Positions 12,782 to 27,677 of a stretch of 64,000 bases of DNA are shown here, piece after piece. Source of the DNA: Litomosoides sigmodontis (lineage: Eukaryota > Nematoda > Chromadorea > Rhabditida > Onchocercidae); contig OY718807.1 of NCBI GenBank assembly GCA_963070105.1, forward strand, positions 3,321,001-3,385,000, given 5' to 3'. Position 1 is the stretch's first letter, and every line of letters begins with the position of its first letter. A program made the translations under genes and the position numbers. The notes beneath the pieces are model-generated. The model searched no databases, was not told the origin of the DNA, and saw only the letters and a program-made list of their open reading frames with translations.

Positions 12782-14924
12782 TAAATTGAAACAAATATTT
12801 TACCATTTCAAATTTTATCTCATTTCTGATAACTGCTAAGTGCAATCAATCGAATACAATTAATAATTTTTGATAACTTCCATCTATCTATCATCGATGT
12901 ACAGTGTGTTTCTGTGATTTCAGTTCCATTTAACAGTTTCACAACAATCGATGGTACTGTCCGAATTTTACTAAACGATTTATTACAACACATTTCAGTG
13001 TACATTTATCAACGAGAAAAAAAAATTTCTTTTTTTCGTTACCACTGAACCGCTTTTTTTCCGAAATTTATCGAAGTAGGAAAAAACTTTTTTTCTGTTT
13101 ACTTTTTAAAAATGTAAAAATTTGCAAAATAAATATGAAAGGAAAATATTGTGAGATATTTGTAAAAAGCATGTAAGACGTGAAAATATCTGAAAAAAAT
13201 CAAACAAAAATATCTAAGGTAAAAAATTTCAAGCACTAATTAAAATTATAATTTTTTATTTTTTTAATTAAAATTACAGCTTTTTAAAAAACCATTTAAA
13301 ATTACAGGAGGAAGGCTTGTCTGATGCAGTAGCTTGGGTGCTTAACATTGATTTCAATAAAATATTAGTAAAAGTAAAGTTTTTTGCGTTTCTATTTTTT
13401 CCTTCAATTAATTTTATTAAAAAATATGGAGTTTAATGAGAAAGGAAAAGTTTTAAAAATCACGAATTACAGTAATTTTGTTAAATTTGAAAAATTAAAG
13501 TGAAATAATTTTTTGGGGCAAATTTTAACCAATTGAATAAGTTATTCAGTGTATTATATATTCGCCAAAAAAATATATACAAAGAATATTAAGTCAGAAA
13601 AATTGGTACAAAAGAAATGAAGCCGTACTGTAATAATAATGATAATAACAGGTGCATGTGCAATTCTCAGTGATTTTTGTTTCGTTCATTTTTTTTTAAT
13701 TGAAAAAAAAAATTCAAACGGATAGCTTTGCAAAAATTTTTCGGAGCAGAAATTCTCATATTGATATTTCAGTGTTTTCCTCTTTTTTTCAGTGTTTCAT
13801 TGTCATTTTGATTGAAGTTTTGTCATGAAAATTAGTGATAATGTATAATTAGTGATAATATATAATAAGAAAGAAAATAATTAACTAATAATCGTCAAAC
13901 GTTTTAGATTCAAAAATTTTTTTAAAAAAGAAGAACACTAAAAAATTTTGTTGAAAATGCAAACATCGCGTACTGCTTGTACAAATATTCATAACAGAAA
14001 TTTCAATAAATTATTTTCAAAAACATATGACAAAGACGAAAATGGAGCGAAATGAAGAAATTTTTGGCCATTTCATCAAGCATCTCTTTTTTTTGTTATT
14101 AAAAAAAATTAAACTGGAATAATTTTCGATCATTTGAATATCGCAGGATATTTGTTTTTCCTTTTGTTTGTATTTCATCGTTAACAATTTGAGTGCAAAA
14201 AAACTGAAATTAAAATTTTTCTAAAATTTCTTTAATATGCATAATCTAATTTCATGGTACAATCACTCATCTCTTGTAATTTTTAAAATTTTGCATGATT
14301 GAATAAAAATTTATTTGTGATGAAAATAGTCCGATGAAATTTTTGAGTTTTATATTAAAATTCTATTTCTTGCTAGAAAAACAATTGAAGTGTAATAATT
14401 AAATTTTTTGCCAAAATAGAAGTGAAACAATTCGTCCGAATTCATTAAACTACAGAAATTTCCATTTCTTTCTTTTTTTTCTTTTCAAATAAAATGGAAA
14501 ATGCTATTGCAAATGTTGCGTAATACTAATGAAAAAGCTTCGATTAGCTATGCATTCATTTCAATAATTGTTTGTTGCAACTTTTTGGAAATGTTTAAAA
14601 TTAAAATTTTTTTCGCTTACTTTTTCCTTTACTAACTACGACAGTTAACAGTTCATTTTCTGCTCATTTATGAAATTATGTGAGAAATTTGTGGAATCTT
14701 GTAGAAAATCAGGTGCTTCTTATTCATTCCATTCTTTTTTCTTAGTGGACCGATAGATCGGATAAACAAATAAATAATTAATTAATCAATCAATCAATTA
14801 ATTGAATAAATAAATGGAAGTTAGAAATGAATTCATTCTCACTCAAATTACTATTGTATTTCGCGATGGCAATCTATCGTCTCTTGTTCATCCTATTTTT
14901 TCTTTTATTATTCAAAAAACTGAA

Positions 14925-14928
<4 letters not shown>

Positions 14929-14987
<59 letters not shown>

Positions 14988-14998
14988 ACACACACACA
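14929..14998. repeat. (CA)n microsatellite
   Basis: About 35 CA units with a single CATA interruption. The His-Thr open frames across it are artefacts. Confidence 0.95.
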
Positions 14999-17900
14999 GG
15001 TCTGTCTGTATTCATTCCTATCCCATCAGAGACTATCGCCACAAATGGTCTCTTTGGTAATTTCGAAAAAAAAAATTAGAATTGCAGCAGCTAATGAAGA
15101 AGCTCTTTTTTGCCGCTGCTACTGCTTCTGTGTTGTTGTAGCTAAATGCTCTATGCATGCATGTATGATAACTAATTCAATCCCTTTTTTTTTTACAATT
15201 CTTCGGACTGAGCTCTGATAACGCTAATTAGTGATTGGCACGCAACAGAGATTAGTAATTATGGCATCGGAAAAACACAATGCTTCTTCGTTTCAAAAGA
15301 AAAGCAAAGTTACTGAAGCTGAATTGAAGACTAGAAATAATCATTTGATGAATACAATTCCTATCACTTATCATATCAGTGTGCCGTACTATTATGCTAT
15401 GATAATATATAAAGACGAAATAAATTTTACTTCTTTTTAAAATTTTCTCAAGTTTAGTTTGGGAACGTCATCGGGTCAATAATTATTTCATTTCATTCAT
15501 AATGTCATTAAGCTGCTTAAGGCTGTCGCTTATGAATTAAACCATCAAATTTGCATAATGCATTGTGCAATTCCGCACGATGCAAGTGAAAATGAAATAT
15601 GATAAAGAAGGCCAAACCATTCACTTGGAAATTTAGTGCACATAATTTAACCAAATTTATGCAAATTTCCATTTCAACTAATTAACATAGCAGTGAAGTG
15701 TATGTTAGATTGCGCCGATAGGATATTCATTATTATATTACTCGCAATTAACTGAGCACCAAAGCAATGTTAATTTGCGGTTTACATTTGAAATTTCTAA
15801 TTAGACAAACAATATTACCGGTATGTTTGTTAGCTTAGTAAATGGAATGTGTGACGGTGCTGGGTAATTTGTAGGTGTTAGGTTAATTAAGCACATCGCT
15901 TTAAGCACATGAAACCAATAATTAGTGATATCCATGGTGTCAACGTTACGTTACAGTGCTACCTGTAATTTCATGTACTACCCGATAATTTCATGTGTGA
16001 TTGATGCTAAATGATATGGTTCAAGGTATCTATCGGTGATGAAAGAGAAATTAGTGGTAGTTGACCCGATCCGATGTGATCTGATTTGATCTGATCCGAT
16101 CCGATCCCATCCCATAACTCGTTTGTAAAATCGTTGTTGTTGTAGCAATTTGCAAGAAACGGACGAACGCTGCTGCTTGCATGACTGAATAATTTTTTCT
16201 CTCAAACCGTTCTTCTTTTTTTTTCCATTCAAATATCACTGATTTGAATGTAAACCCATCCAGGATGTTTTCACTGAGAGAGCTGATGATGACAAAAGAT
16301 TAGGACAAAGAGAGGAGAGAGAGAGGTGAAGGAGGGAGAAGGTTGAGATGAAAGGGAGAGAGATGATTTATTGTTATCATAAATTCTGACGTACTGCTTA
16401 CCACTTACCTACTACCATCACCACTCACTGTCTCGCTGCAGTTAGCTAATGTCTGGAAGGTTTCGCTCATCCGAACTAATTTGTTTGAGAGTTGAGGAAA
16501 GTGTGTTAAAATTTATTGAAATGATATTTCTCATTTAATTTTTAATTTTTTATTTTAATATTACAACTGATAATGTTGTTGGTTAGCACTCCAAATGTTT
16601 TATTGTTATTGTTATTTTATCATTGTTTTTTCCTCCAATTAAAACTCTGTTAAAGCTTACAATTTAAATTACAATGAAAACTTCGTTTTTCTTTAGCTAA
16701 GAATTCTCAAAATCACAGGGTTTTCCCTACGAGAGCGAGACAGATGGATCGTTTTTTTTGGGGGGGTTTTTAGTTTGCTGGAGTAACTTTCTGTACAATT
16801 CAGTTACTTTGAACACTTGTTTAATCATTTCCGGATTAAACAGTTTAATTTTCAATCTTTTTTCTGATGAATTTCCGATGATGTCTTCCATTGTTTAGGC
16901 ACAATTTAACTCATCTTTTGATCATTTAAGCTATTTATTTTTGCGGTATAATTTTAAAATATTTCTTTGTTGAACGAAAGCTCCTTTGCTTAAATTACAT
17001 TAGTGTGTGTGATAGGTAGGATGTGCTAATTTAAGTATTTTATTTCAAATACGTTTTCTATTTGCTATTTCAGTTTATTCCTTCATTTTCACTGGTAAAA
17101 AAGGAATGGGTCTCTTTTTTGGTATTACTGATGTTTGCGCTTTTTTTTGATAGATAAAAAAGAGAAAACTTTGGAATTTACACCGAAATTGGAAATTAAA
17201 AAATGGAAATTATTTTTCTCCGGCCAGAAAACAATGATAGTTTTGTACGATATAAAACTTTAAAAGTTATTTTTGTAATTTTCGGCAATCTCCTTTTTCT
17301 CTTTTGCATACGAAATAAATGAGATGGAAATAACCGTAAAAATGACCATCAAATTCAAAAAAAAAACAGTAATAATTAAACTTTCCAAACCATCTTTCGT
17401 GGAACAGATGGACGAATATGAATTTTCTTTCAATTTTTTAAGACGCATAATAATTGATCACTGATTTATATGCCTTATTTATTTAAATATCTTTCATACT
17501 TCTTTCATTATTTCTATCTATTTCAAATTTAAAATTAATATTTGATGAATTTTGAACCGTTTGAAATCAAATAGGACAGATAGTAAGTAACACTTCTCTC
17601 TTTCACTTCTCACTCACCCTATCCCATTACATTTCCAATCCTTAAGATAAATTTCATCTTCTCATTCTTTTCCCTGCTCCTCGTTGACGTTAAAACTGTC
17701 TAAAAACGGATTAAGTTTAAATTTAACCTTAATCCTATCAATACTTCACATATATTCACACATACATTTAATTCTACTGATAATTTAAACCCATTATATC
17801 TCAAAAAATTTTTTGAAATCTCAAGGAACCAAAAAAAAAAAAACATTCTCTTATCATTTCATCTCTTACAAAGGCAAATATTGAAATGTAAAATAATCCT

Positions 17901-19832
17901 TTGATCATTTCACCGTGTTATTTCACTTGTTTGGCCAGTTTCATCAGAAATAGAAATGAAAAGTGAGATTATCATTTAGGAAGAGAGTAACAAACATTAG
18001 CTAGAAAATTTTTAAATCTTCCCATCCCTTTCAAAGAACATCTTCTTTCTCTCTCTCTCTCTCTCCCTCTCTCCCTCTCTCTTACCCTCTCTCAAAAAGG
18101 GATGGCAAGGGTGAGAAGGGAAAGATTGCTTGGTAAAAGTGGCAGCAAAATACCACAATAGGCAAAACGTAACGCATTGTTTCCATCCAATCTTCCCCTT
18201 TCCCCCTCTCGTAGCTTTTTAACTCTGAATGGTCCAGAACTATTCACTAATCTTTTTTTCTATCCTATTTTCAGTTCATTTATTCTATCCTAACCTGTTC
18301 TATGCTATGCTAGTCTATCCTTTTATCATTATGATTAGGTAGATATCACATTTCAAATTACTAAATTTTTAAATCTGAAATTTATTGAAATCAAATAAGT
18401 TTCGTTATTTGATCTATGTCATAGTAATGAATGAAAAGATAGATTTGAAATGAAAATAACTAATATTATTAAACTTCCCCTTTTCGTCTCTCTCTCTCTC
18501 TCCCTCTTTGCCTCTCTTCTTTAAATTATACGATTTAAGTGATATAAAGAATTAGTACATTGAATATTTCAGTTACGATGGGAATTTAACAACGAATATC
18601 GAAATATTTCAAATTTTAAAGGTTAACTTAATTTAAAAATTTTTCCTCATTTTAATTCCAATTATATACATGCCTAACCTATCAGAAATGCAAAAATTTA
18701 ATACTTAGACGTTATTATTAAATTTTGTTTTTTACGAGTTTTTTACACTTAAAAAAAGGGTGGAAAAAAAAACGAAAAAACCGAAAATTACGAAGTGAAT
18801 TAGAATTTTTTAAACATTTAATAAAATAATTGAAGTCTATTTGAATTGTTTCAAAAAATTTCAACAATTAATTTCACCGATGGAAAAAATTGTAATGGAA
18901 GAAAAAAAAACATTACTCAAATCAATCAATTCCAGAATATCGTAGAAGCGAAGGAAAAAAGAGCAACAACAATCCTTCTGAAGTTGTGATGAATTTAAAA
19001 AAAAAAAAAAAAAGAAAAAAAAGCGATTGAGCAGCAGACGAGCATATAGCTATCTCTGAATGTGTAAAATAGAAAAGCAAACTTTTCACCTTCCTTTATT
19101 CTTTTGCTATTCAAAAGCGAAAAAAATTCCTCTAAATCAATTCTAAAATAGTTTTTTTCCTCCCTTTTTTTCTGATAATTTCATATTTTTGTTTGAATTA
19201 ATTTCTCAACGCTTCTTATTGTTTGCAAAAAAATAGAAGGAAAAAAAAGAAGCGAGAAAACTAATTGTTAAATTGTTTGTTTGTTTTAATTCACTTCTTT
19301 TTTCATTAAAAAATTCCAAAAAATTTACTATAAAATATTTTAATTAATTGTCTAATATCTTACCTTACATTGGTAATTTGCAAAATTTTTGTGTATGAAA
19401 GTTGCTTAATCACTGACAAAGTATGATTTTCATAATGAAACTGAAATCATTTTTTGTTGTTGGAAATGAAATGAAAATTTTTGAGATTGCAATAATTGCA
19501 AAAAATATGTGTTTAAATTATATGCTTTGGTTTTTTGCTCTTAAAATGAGTCTAATTTTCCTCTAACTTTGTTTTTATTTTCTTTATTTTATATTTTTCC
19601 TTTTTTTTTTTTTTAATTTTATATTTTCAAGATTTGAAGAAATTTTTGATTCTTCCTGTTCATTACAAAAATTATCATTTGAATGAAATATACGTTATTG
19701 TGCTCAATCATCGGAAATTTCATTTCAGATTACAAATTCGATTTATTGCATTTGCAAATTATAAAAAGAAATTTGATGATAGACGCAAGAGAAAAATTTC
19801 ATTTGATCAATTATGAACTGTCAAGGAGCTCA

Positions 19833-22800
19833 ATGCAACGATCATCATCGTTGAATTATGAAGATTTACTAAGCGTGGGAGGAGGATGCAGTGACGATCG
19901 TACGGCTACCACTTCAACATCACTTAGTGCCGCATCCGTTCCGCAAGCTTCACTTCAATCTACGTCATTTGCGGGAGATTCATCCTTCCAGCATCATTCG
20001 CACAACGGTATGAAGCAATGTAAATACGCTTTTTGTTTTTAAAATAATAAAAATGTTTGCGGTTTTATAGCCCTAACTTTTGAAAGCGTTAAGTATTGCA
20101 ACTCGTCAATGGAAGTAAGTGAATGTTTCAAGAAAATAAAAGCGATTTTACACCTGTAAAAGCAAAAAAAAACAAAACCTATGATGAAAATTTGCTAAAA
20201 ATAAAGTGTTAGAGCTTTTTTTTAATTAAAAATTTTTTGTTTCTAAAATTATGAACTTTTATAGTTTATAAATGAAAATTTCTTCTTTTTACAAATTTGT
20301 GATTGAAATAAATTTCAGATGAAAATCACTGGTTATTGCTCGGCGAAAGAGAGGGGCAAAGTTTTGGCAGTTGCATAACAATGGAATGCAACTATGACTG
20401 GAAAAGTATTACGGAACCAGTGAAAGTATTAAGTGAAAGTATTAGACAGCGTGAATTACGTCATAGCAGTAATGCGTTATGTCAGATAGCTAATCGGAAA
20501 TCAAACACCGAAATTAAATCAAAAAGGAAATTTTCACGAAAACCAAACGCTTTACTAATACCACTGCTTCTATGCACTGTGTTGGTGTTTTTTATGATAA
20601 TAACAGTGCTGCTGATAATGGTGATATTTTTGAGTGCGCAACGTAGCACAACAGGTAAACGGTCCGCACCCTCCAATGCCACCGCTACATTTGCATACTC
20701 AGATCGATTACGACAAAATTTAAATGAGGTTAATCATTTCCTCACATTTTTCACATTAGCTAAATTTTTGCACTAATGAATTATACAAAAATTTAAAAAT
20801 AAATTTTTAATTTTTTAATTCTGTAATGAAAATTTTTAATTTTCATTCTCCAATTTTTCAACAAAAAATTTTAATTTTAATTAATTAAATTTTTACACTA
20901 ACTAATTTAGTGAAAATTTATGAGGAAAATTTCTGTAATAATCTTTACGAACATATTCATTAATTAATCAACTAATGTTACTCATTGTGCAATTAGTATG
21001 CTGTCAACTTCATAGTTTTTTCATTACTTGAACGGCGGAGTTTGTTTAATTTTAGTTGCATTCCACTGTTTTGCGCAACTGAAATTGTTTGTTTTAGCTT
21101 ATCATATGATAAATGATAATTAATAACTAATTACATTCGATACAGTATGATTGATATTTTAAATGAGCCTAGCAGTTTCTTACGGTTAGTTTAACTGTCA
21201 CCTTATTTGCCACCTGTCTTATGCAATAGGTAAAATAAAAAGTAAAGTGTTACTGTCAAAGTACCGATAAGTGTTGATTGCTGTGCAAGTTAATAATCAA
21301 ATGACAATTTTCAATGAAATCCGTAATAATTGTGAAAGAATGGAAAGAAAAAATAGTGAAATACAAGCCATTTATTCCTTCCCTCTTCTTCCACCACTTT
21401 TTTTTTTAATTGTTAAATTAATTTTTAACATTTTACTATTTGCTACTCATTAAAATAACAACTACCGTCCAGAACTAAATTTTTCAATTACTGAAAGAAA
21501 ATATTCAGCTTTATTTGTTTCTTTGATTGAAATTGAGTAATTCTTTTTTTTGTTTTCAATTTCAAATTGAAATAAATGAATTTATAACGGAATGAGTATT
21601 TTTTGCAGCAAACTGAAATTAGTCAACAAATGATGGATGAATTTAATGCTGGCAATATTAAAAGGAATATCAAATGGCTTGCCGAGAAGATGCACGTTGC
21701 AGGTACCAAGGAAAATGTTGAATTGATGAAGAAGATTGCTGATAAGGTTAAGTTATGAACAGTTCTTGTAATTTTGAAATATTAAAAATTATTGAAAATT
21801 TCTTGCTTAATGTAATAAATTTAAAAACACTTCATGATTTAAATAAATGTACAAAAAAATAAAGCTAACTCATTAAGTATTATTATTATTCAAAAGTTTA
21901 ACACAGATTTAATTTAATTTAATTTAATTCATAGAGAAATTTCGAAAAAAGAAATAATCTAATCAGAATTAGATTAAATTTTACTGAAGTTTTGCAAAGT
22001 CTTTAATTAATGCATTTAGTACTACTGGTATGGATATGATGTGAAAACCTATAGCTATAATGTTTTATTGAATTATCCAAATTATGAGAACCCAAATCGA
22101 ATTGAGCTACGTATGAGTGACGCAAAGTGGAAAGAGCTTAGTAATGGCCTAGCTGAGCGACTTGGACCTAAAGAAGCACAGGAACAGGTAAGTTGATTCA
22201 ATTTGAATTTGTTGACATCACTAATATTCTTTTTGACGTTAGTTTAAATTTTGATAAACTTAAATAATTTAAAATATTGCATTTACCAAAAAAATTTATT
22301 TAGCAAGCTGACCCACGAGCATTGGTTTATTGGACGGCTTATTCAAAGAACGGTACAGTTGTTGGACCTGTCGTTTATGTTAATTACGGGACTGTTGATG
22401 ATTACAGGACATTGGAGAAGGTTTATCCTTTTTTTTAATTTATCAGTTTCAGTTAATAATTACAGCTAGGTCATTTCACGCGAAGTTCATTATTCATTTT
22501 TTCTAAATATTAAGAAAATAGAAGAAGAAAGTGTTTGTTATCATTGAGATGTAAAATATTTGCTGATTTCAATCGATAGGAAAATATTTGTATTAATAAA
22601 CTGAAACCCAAACTTAATATAAAAATTTAGGTTAATTTAAATGCAAAAATTAAATGTAGTTGCAAATGACAAATTGAATTCTGAAATTTCTTAACTTTAA
22701 TTAATGAAGTAATATTTGATTCAGTTAAATGGTTTGACATGAAGAGAAAAGGAAAAAAAGCACATGCATAGTAAATTCACCGCTTACCGATATTTTGAAT

Positions 22801-25800
22801 TATGAAATATTAAGCTATCCGTTTGATTTAAAAGTACCTTTCCTGAAATTATTTGCTATTAAATATTAGGTGTATTTGAATTGAGTTCATCATTTAAATA
22901 TTTTATGAAAATATCACTATATTTGTTTGTAAAATTTTTATTGAAATATAATTTCAAATCGTTTACCATTAGACATGATCGATTAGTTTGCCAACACTAG
23001 GCTTACAGGCTTATCACTACTCCTGGCTCATTTCATACTAACTAGGCTTAGCGTAAGCTTGGCACGACATGAAGTGATGTACTGTTTGATCAGATGCAAA
23101 ATTTCAACGAATTTCATCGATGTATTTCAGTTAGTAGAGATTAAAATCAAGTGCTACCGAAGCGACAATTGCGCTTTTACATAGTTTAGTGTGAGTTATT
23201 AAAACATTTGTAAGACATAGTCGTTTCAAATGTACTCACTGGAAAAGTAAGAGTGCTGTTACAATTGGCTGAAGTAATAATTTCAGTTTGGAATTTCATT
23301 GAAAGGCAAAATAGCATTGTGTCGTTACGGTGCGATATTTCGTGGTGATAAGGTGCAGCTTGCAGTAAAGTATGGCGCAATTGGAATGATTCTGTACAGC
23401 GATCCATTTGATTACACAAATGGAGGAAGTGATGTGAAGGTTACTTTGAAGAGAGGAGAAGTTTTAATTGAATTATCCGAATCACCTTTAGCAATTTCAG
23501 TTATGAATGATGTCATCCTTTTTCATCGCCTAATTTAAATTTGCATATGGCAATTTTACAATTATTTCATTCGTTCTTCAGAGAAGGCAAATTTATCTTG
23601 TTAAAGTGATATTTATTTCAGGTATTTCCGGATGAAATTTGGTTACCAGAATCAGGTGCGCAACGTGGAACATTACTAAAAACAGATGGCGATCCGGAAA
23701 CACCATTGCTACCATCAAAACACTACACTTATCGTACGGAAACCGAGGAAAATTTACGTGAACGACAAATAATGCCATCAATTCCGGTAATGCCAATTGG
23801 TTATAGAGATGCTCGAAAAATAATGGAAACTTTTAATGGACCACAAATTAAGGTTAGCCTTTTCCTGCAATTTCAATCATTTAAACTGCCTTTTTCTTTT
23901 CAAAGTATGATGCCTAAACTTTTAAAATATAAGGAATTGATTTACTTTTACTCCCTGACTTAGTCGCATAGTGTTACTTATTTGCTTTGCGCATTATTTA
24001 CTGATATGAGTCTTTCCCAACGATACTTTCAGCGAAGAGAAATTTGAGGTGCAATATATATGTGATAAACAATCAATGGATGAATGATTACATCGGTATT
24101 TGAATTAAATTTCAGTTACACCATTGGATGGGATCTATGAACGCGACGTATCGCATCACGGGATCAGCAGTATTCCGCGTTACCGTACATTCTCGCTGTA
24201 CGCGTCGTATTATTACAAACATTGTAGCAACGATGTTTGGACGTGAAGAACCGGATCGTCATGTGCTATTCAGTAATCATTACGACTCATGGGTTAAGGT
24301 ATGGCTTAATTTAAGGTATGAAAAAATAGAAAATTTAATCAATGCATTTATATTCATATCCATTATTGCTTATTGACATAAATGAAAAAGATGCTAAATT
24401 TGCACCATTTAAATGTTTGACTAATCATTGCTCAGCAATGAAAGTGATGGAAAATTAAAATCACTGAAATATTTATATGTTTCACGTTCTTTCTTTTTTT
24501 GTTATTACGGCGAAATTGCATTTTTGGATGTAAATCATTGTTGATCACGCAAAACTACGTGATACGTGGCCTTCATGCCAAAGGAACAGGTAAAAAAAAT
24601 GGATCGAATGCTATATTTTTAGCTAAATAACAAAAGAAGGAAAATGATATTCGTTTTTTTTTGCAGGGCGCAATCGATCCAATTTCCGCAACGGGTACTA
24701 TGCTTGAGATGGCACGGGTACTATCAAAAATGAAAAATTCAACAAAATGGCGTCCGCGACGTACGATAATGTTTTGCTTATGGGATGCTGAAGAATTTGG
24801 ACTTATTGGTGCCTTTCTTTCTCCTCTCATCAAATATTCACTTGCAAATTCTTGTCTGAATAATTAATTAATAATTAATACTAATGATAATTAATAATAA
24901 TAATAAATAGTAATTCATTTAAAGGAAGTACAGAATGGGTGGAAGAATTTATGAAACCGTTGCAACAACGAGCGGTTACTGTGATTAATGTTGACAATAT
25001 CAGTGGTGACACAGCACTATCCGTGAAGGCTGTTCCATTGCTTTATCGTGTCGTTGTCAACGCAGCTGCTAAGTAATTACTTTGTAAATTCAAACTTTTT
25101 CTCTCACTTTAATTTAAAATTAAATTATTACATTAAAGAGTGGTATTAACGCATAAAATGTTACGCGAAGCTTCCTATAAGTACACGTAAAATTTGACGC
25201 ATAAAAATTAACGTATAGATTGATTAAAATTAATATATTAATATAGATTATCGTATAGATTATAGATTAATGCAATGACGAAATTCAGAAATCTGTTTCT
25301 TCATCTCATATTCATTAAAATAATAACTCGTAAATGAAAGTTTAAATTAAATTCAGTTTACACACATAATATATTCCGTCGTAATTACATTCGCTTCCAT
25401 AACATTCTTGCTGTGAGTAATATTAATATTAATAATTTGATATGTGATAAAATATCAGGAATGAAGTTTTGAAATTGCTATTTTTAATTTCGTTAAAATA
25501 GAGTGGGAAGTCCGAATACATTGGAACGAAAAGCGGAGCGGATGACATTACTTGATTCTTGGAAATTTTACGATCCGAAAGGTCCAATTACCGGTGATCG
25601 ATCGATTCCCGGTATTGGTGTACCAGGAACTGGATCCGATTTTCAGGCGGATTATTTTGACTGCCTTAAAAGTTTTATCGTTTATTAATTTTTTTTACCA
25701 ATGAAAACTTGTGAGTTAGGCGCTTTCTGCTAATGCATATCCTTACAAATTTATGAGTGTAATAGATTTTAAGTGATAATTTTAGCGATTTCTAACCTAT

Positions 25801-26863
25801 CTGGGTGTCCCGGTGATTGATATGAAACTTGAGAGTGCTCCGTTATATACTTACATGCTCTATCACACAATGTACGAAATTCCATGGCTATTGGACAACT
25901 TCCTTGATCAAAACTACACCGCGCTAAAGGCTGTAGGACAATTGTGGCTGGAAATTGGACGAGATATCGCAGATAGCCTAGTTAGCAATATCTATCATTC
26001 CTTTGTTTGCTAGTAGCAGTAGCATTTATTTCTATCCTAAATTCAATCCCAAAATATTCTCATGTTTAGGTTAATGAAATAGCAACGAGGTGCTATTGAG
26101 GAGATAAGTGAAGAGAAGATTGTAGGAGCAAAGTTTTTTCCTAATTTTAGATAATCCCGTTTAATTTACACGATTATGGTTTGGCACTGTCTGATTTTAT
26201 CGATCGATTGAATCAGCAATTGGAATATATCGGAATTCCAAAAGCTATTAGCGCAAAAACATACCGTGTTGTTTTGAATAATTTACGTGAAGCGATAACA
26301 CGATTTCAGGTTGTCGCAAATGTAGTACAGGAAATTGCTGAGGTATTATTAAGTCAAAACTTAATTTTACATAGTTCTAATAGTTGGAAATTTAATTTTG
26401 TCGAAAGATTGTTCTCATTCCTGTCTTCTTCATTTCGTCGTTTTTGTGTTGAATAATTTACTTTTGTGAAATTCATTACCAGCACATCGAATGTTAGAGT
26501 AAACTTTAATTTTTTCAGTCAGTCAATATGGGTCATGAATCGATAAGCATGAAACAAGCGGAAATGCTAAATAACCGGATGCAGCACATTGAACGAGCAT
26601 TTATCACTGAACAAGGCATCTATCCGGAACGAGCGGAATTTCGTCATTTGATCTTTACAAGTAATAGCATGCATAATGATTATGGAAATTTACTGTTCGG
26701 TGGAATACTGGATCCGGCAATGCAATGGCATAATGCTTCAGTTATGGGTGATTTAAATCAAGCAAATTATTGGCTAAGAATGATGAAAATTGGACTCGCT
26801 AAGTTGAATTACGGTATTGAATCGGCCATTCTGATGTTGAACTTGGAGGGATATTTTGAGTAA
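19833..26863 (+). CDS. Glutamate carboxypeptidase II / NAALADase-type M28 peptidase
   Basis: Zinc peptidase of the family that trims glutamate from N-acetylaspartylglutamate or folyl-polyglutamates, anchored in the membrane with the catalytic part outside. Exons: 19833-20007, 20319-20728, 21609-21746, 22020-22187, 22304-22420, 23287-23439, 23622-23852, 24116-24298, 24667-24808, 24925-25072, 25502-25646, 25786-25980, 26151-26342 and 26519-26863; all phases agree (about 913 aa). Order: cytosolic tail of about 134 residues (longer than usual), type II membrane anchor (about 135-163), protease-associated domain, M28 peptidase, then transferrin-receptor-like dimerisation domain. The di-zinc centre is intact: NHYDSWV (about H519), GAIDP (D529), WDAEEFG (E567/E568), INVD (D596) and YHTMYE (H697), spaced as in human GCPII. 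Oddities: exon 11 appears to end at a GC donor (CAG|GCGGAT); a GT donor 33 bp later would add 11 residues. The exon 9 donor (GTGCCT) is weak. The start is uncertain; another ATG is at 19683. An AATAAA lies at 26932. Confidence 0.93.
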
Positions 26864-27677
26864 AGCGAATTTTTCTTCATTTTGGGTTGCAAATATTTGC
26901 CTTATCAGCGATGTGTGATATTTTTTTCATCAATAAATAATATAATTAAATGATTGTACGTGTTATCAATAAGTAATTAATTAATGAAAAATGATGCGAA
27001 AAACGACAAAAATAAATTTTAAAATTTATGGTTATCTAATTGAGTAAAAGATTTGAACGGTACCGTAATATGCATATGTATACTTTGAATTGTATTTCTT
27101 ATTTTAAAACTTCCTTAAATAATTCATTTAAATTGGTTATTTATTTCTGTAAAAAAGTGTGAAATTTAGAATGAATTTTAAAATGTAATTTTACTTGTGT
27201 TCGTTAAGTTTAATAAGTCATTTTCTCAATTCTTTGAAATTTTTGGTAAATTACTTGTTACAGTAAATTTGCCGCAAAATTGCAGAATTTCTGATATTAT
27301 CGACGATTTTGACTTTTTTTTAAAATTCTTTTTTACCTTCTTGCTTTTTAACTATCTATTTATTTACTTGCGCATAGCAAAATAATTAATGCAACATAAT
27401 AACTTGGAGCATTTCCTTTTCCAAGTATCTTTTTTTTGAAAAGTTTGCAAAATTTCTGAAGATGAAGGCATTGCAAATTAAAAATTTAGCTTGAATTAAA
27501 GGTTATTTTGTTCCTGAAATTTAGGCTAAATTTCAATTATCCTCAATGGAATTTAATGCTTTTCGAGGTGGTTAGCAGTAAACTAATTTTATTATTACTG
27601 TAAATAATTAAACAATAAGTGCAAGTGAAAAAATTAAAATTTAAGTAACAAATTCACTCAGTGATCAACCCGTTGTT
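26864..27677. other. Convergent intergenic region
   Basis: Lies between the 3' end of the peptidase gene (+) and the 3' end of the Ig-EGF gene (-). It contains AATAAA near 26932 for the plus strand and a TTTATT (AATAAA on the minus strand) near 27586. No coding exon was seen. Confidence 0.6.

Noticed and set aside
15231..15440. Plus-strand 69-codon frame
   Set aside because: No acceptor, donor or recognisable motif; base composition is like the surrounding non-coding DNA.
16051..16239. Minus-strand frame with GSDRIRSNQITSDR
   Set aside because: Produced by degenerate GATCCGAT-type repeats, with no splice context.
23186..23419. Minus-strand frames over peptidase, reductase and IMPACT exons
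   Set aside because: They are antisense shadows of well-supported exons with family matches on the plus strand.
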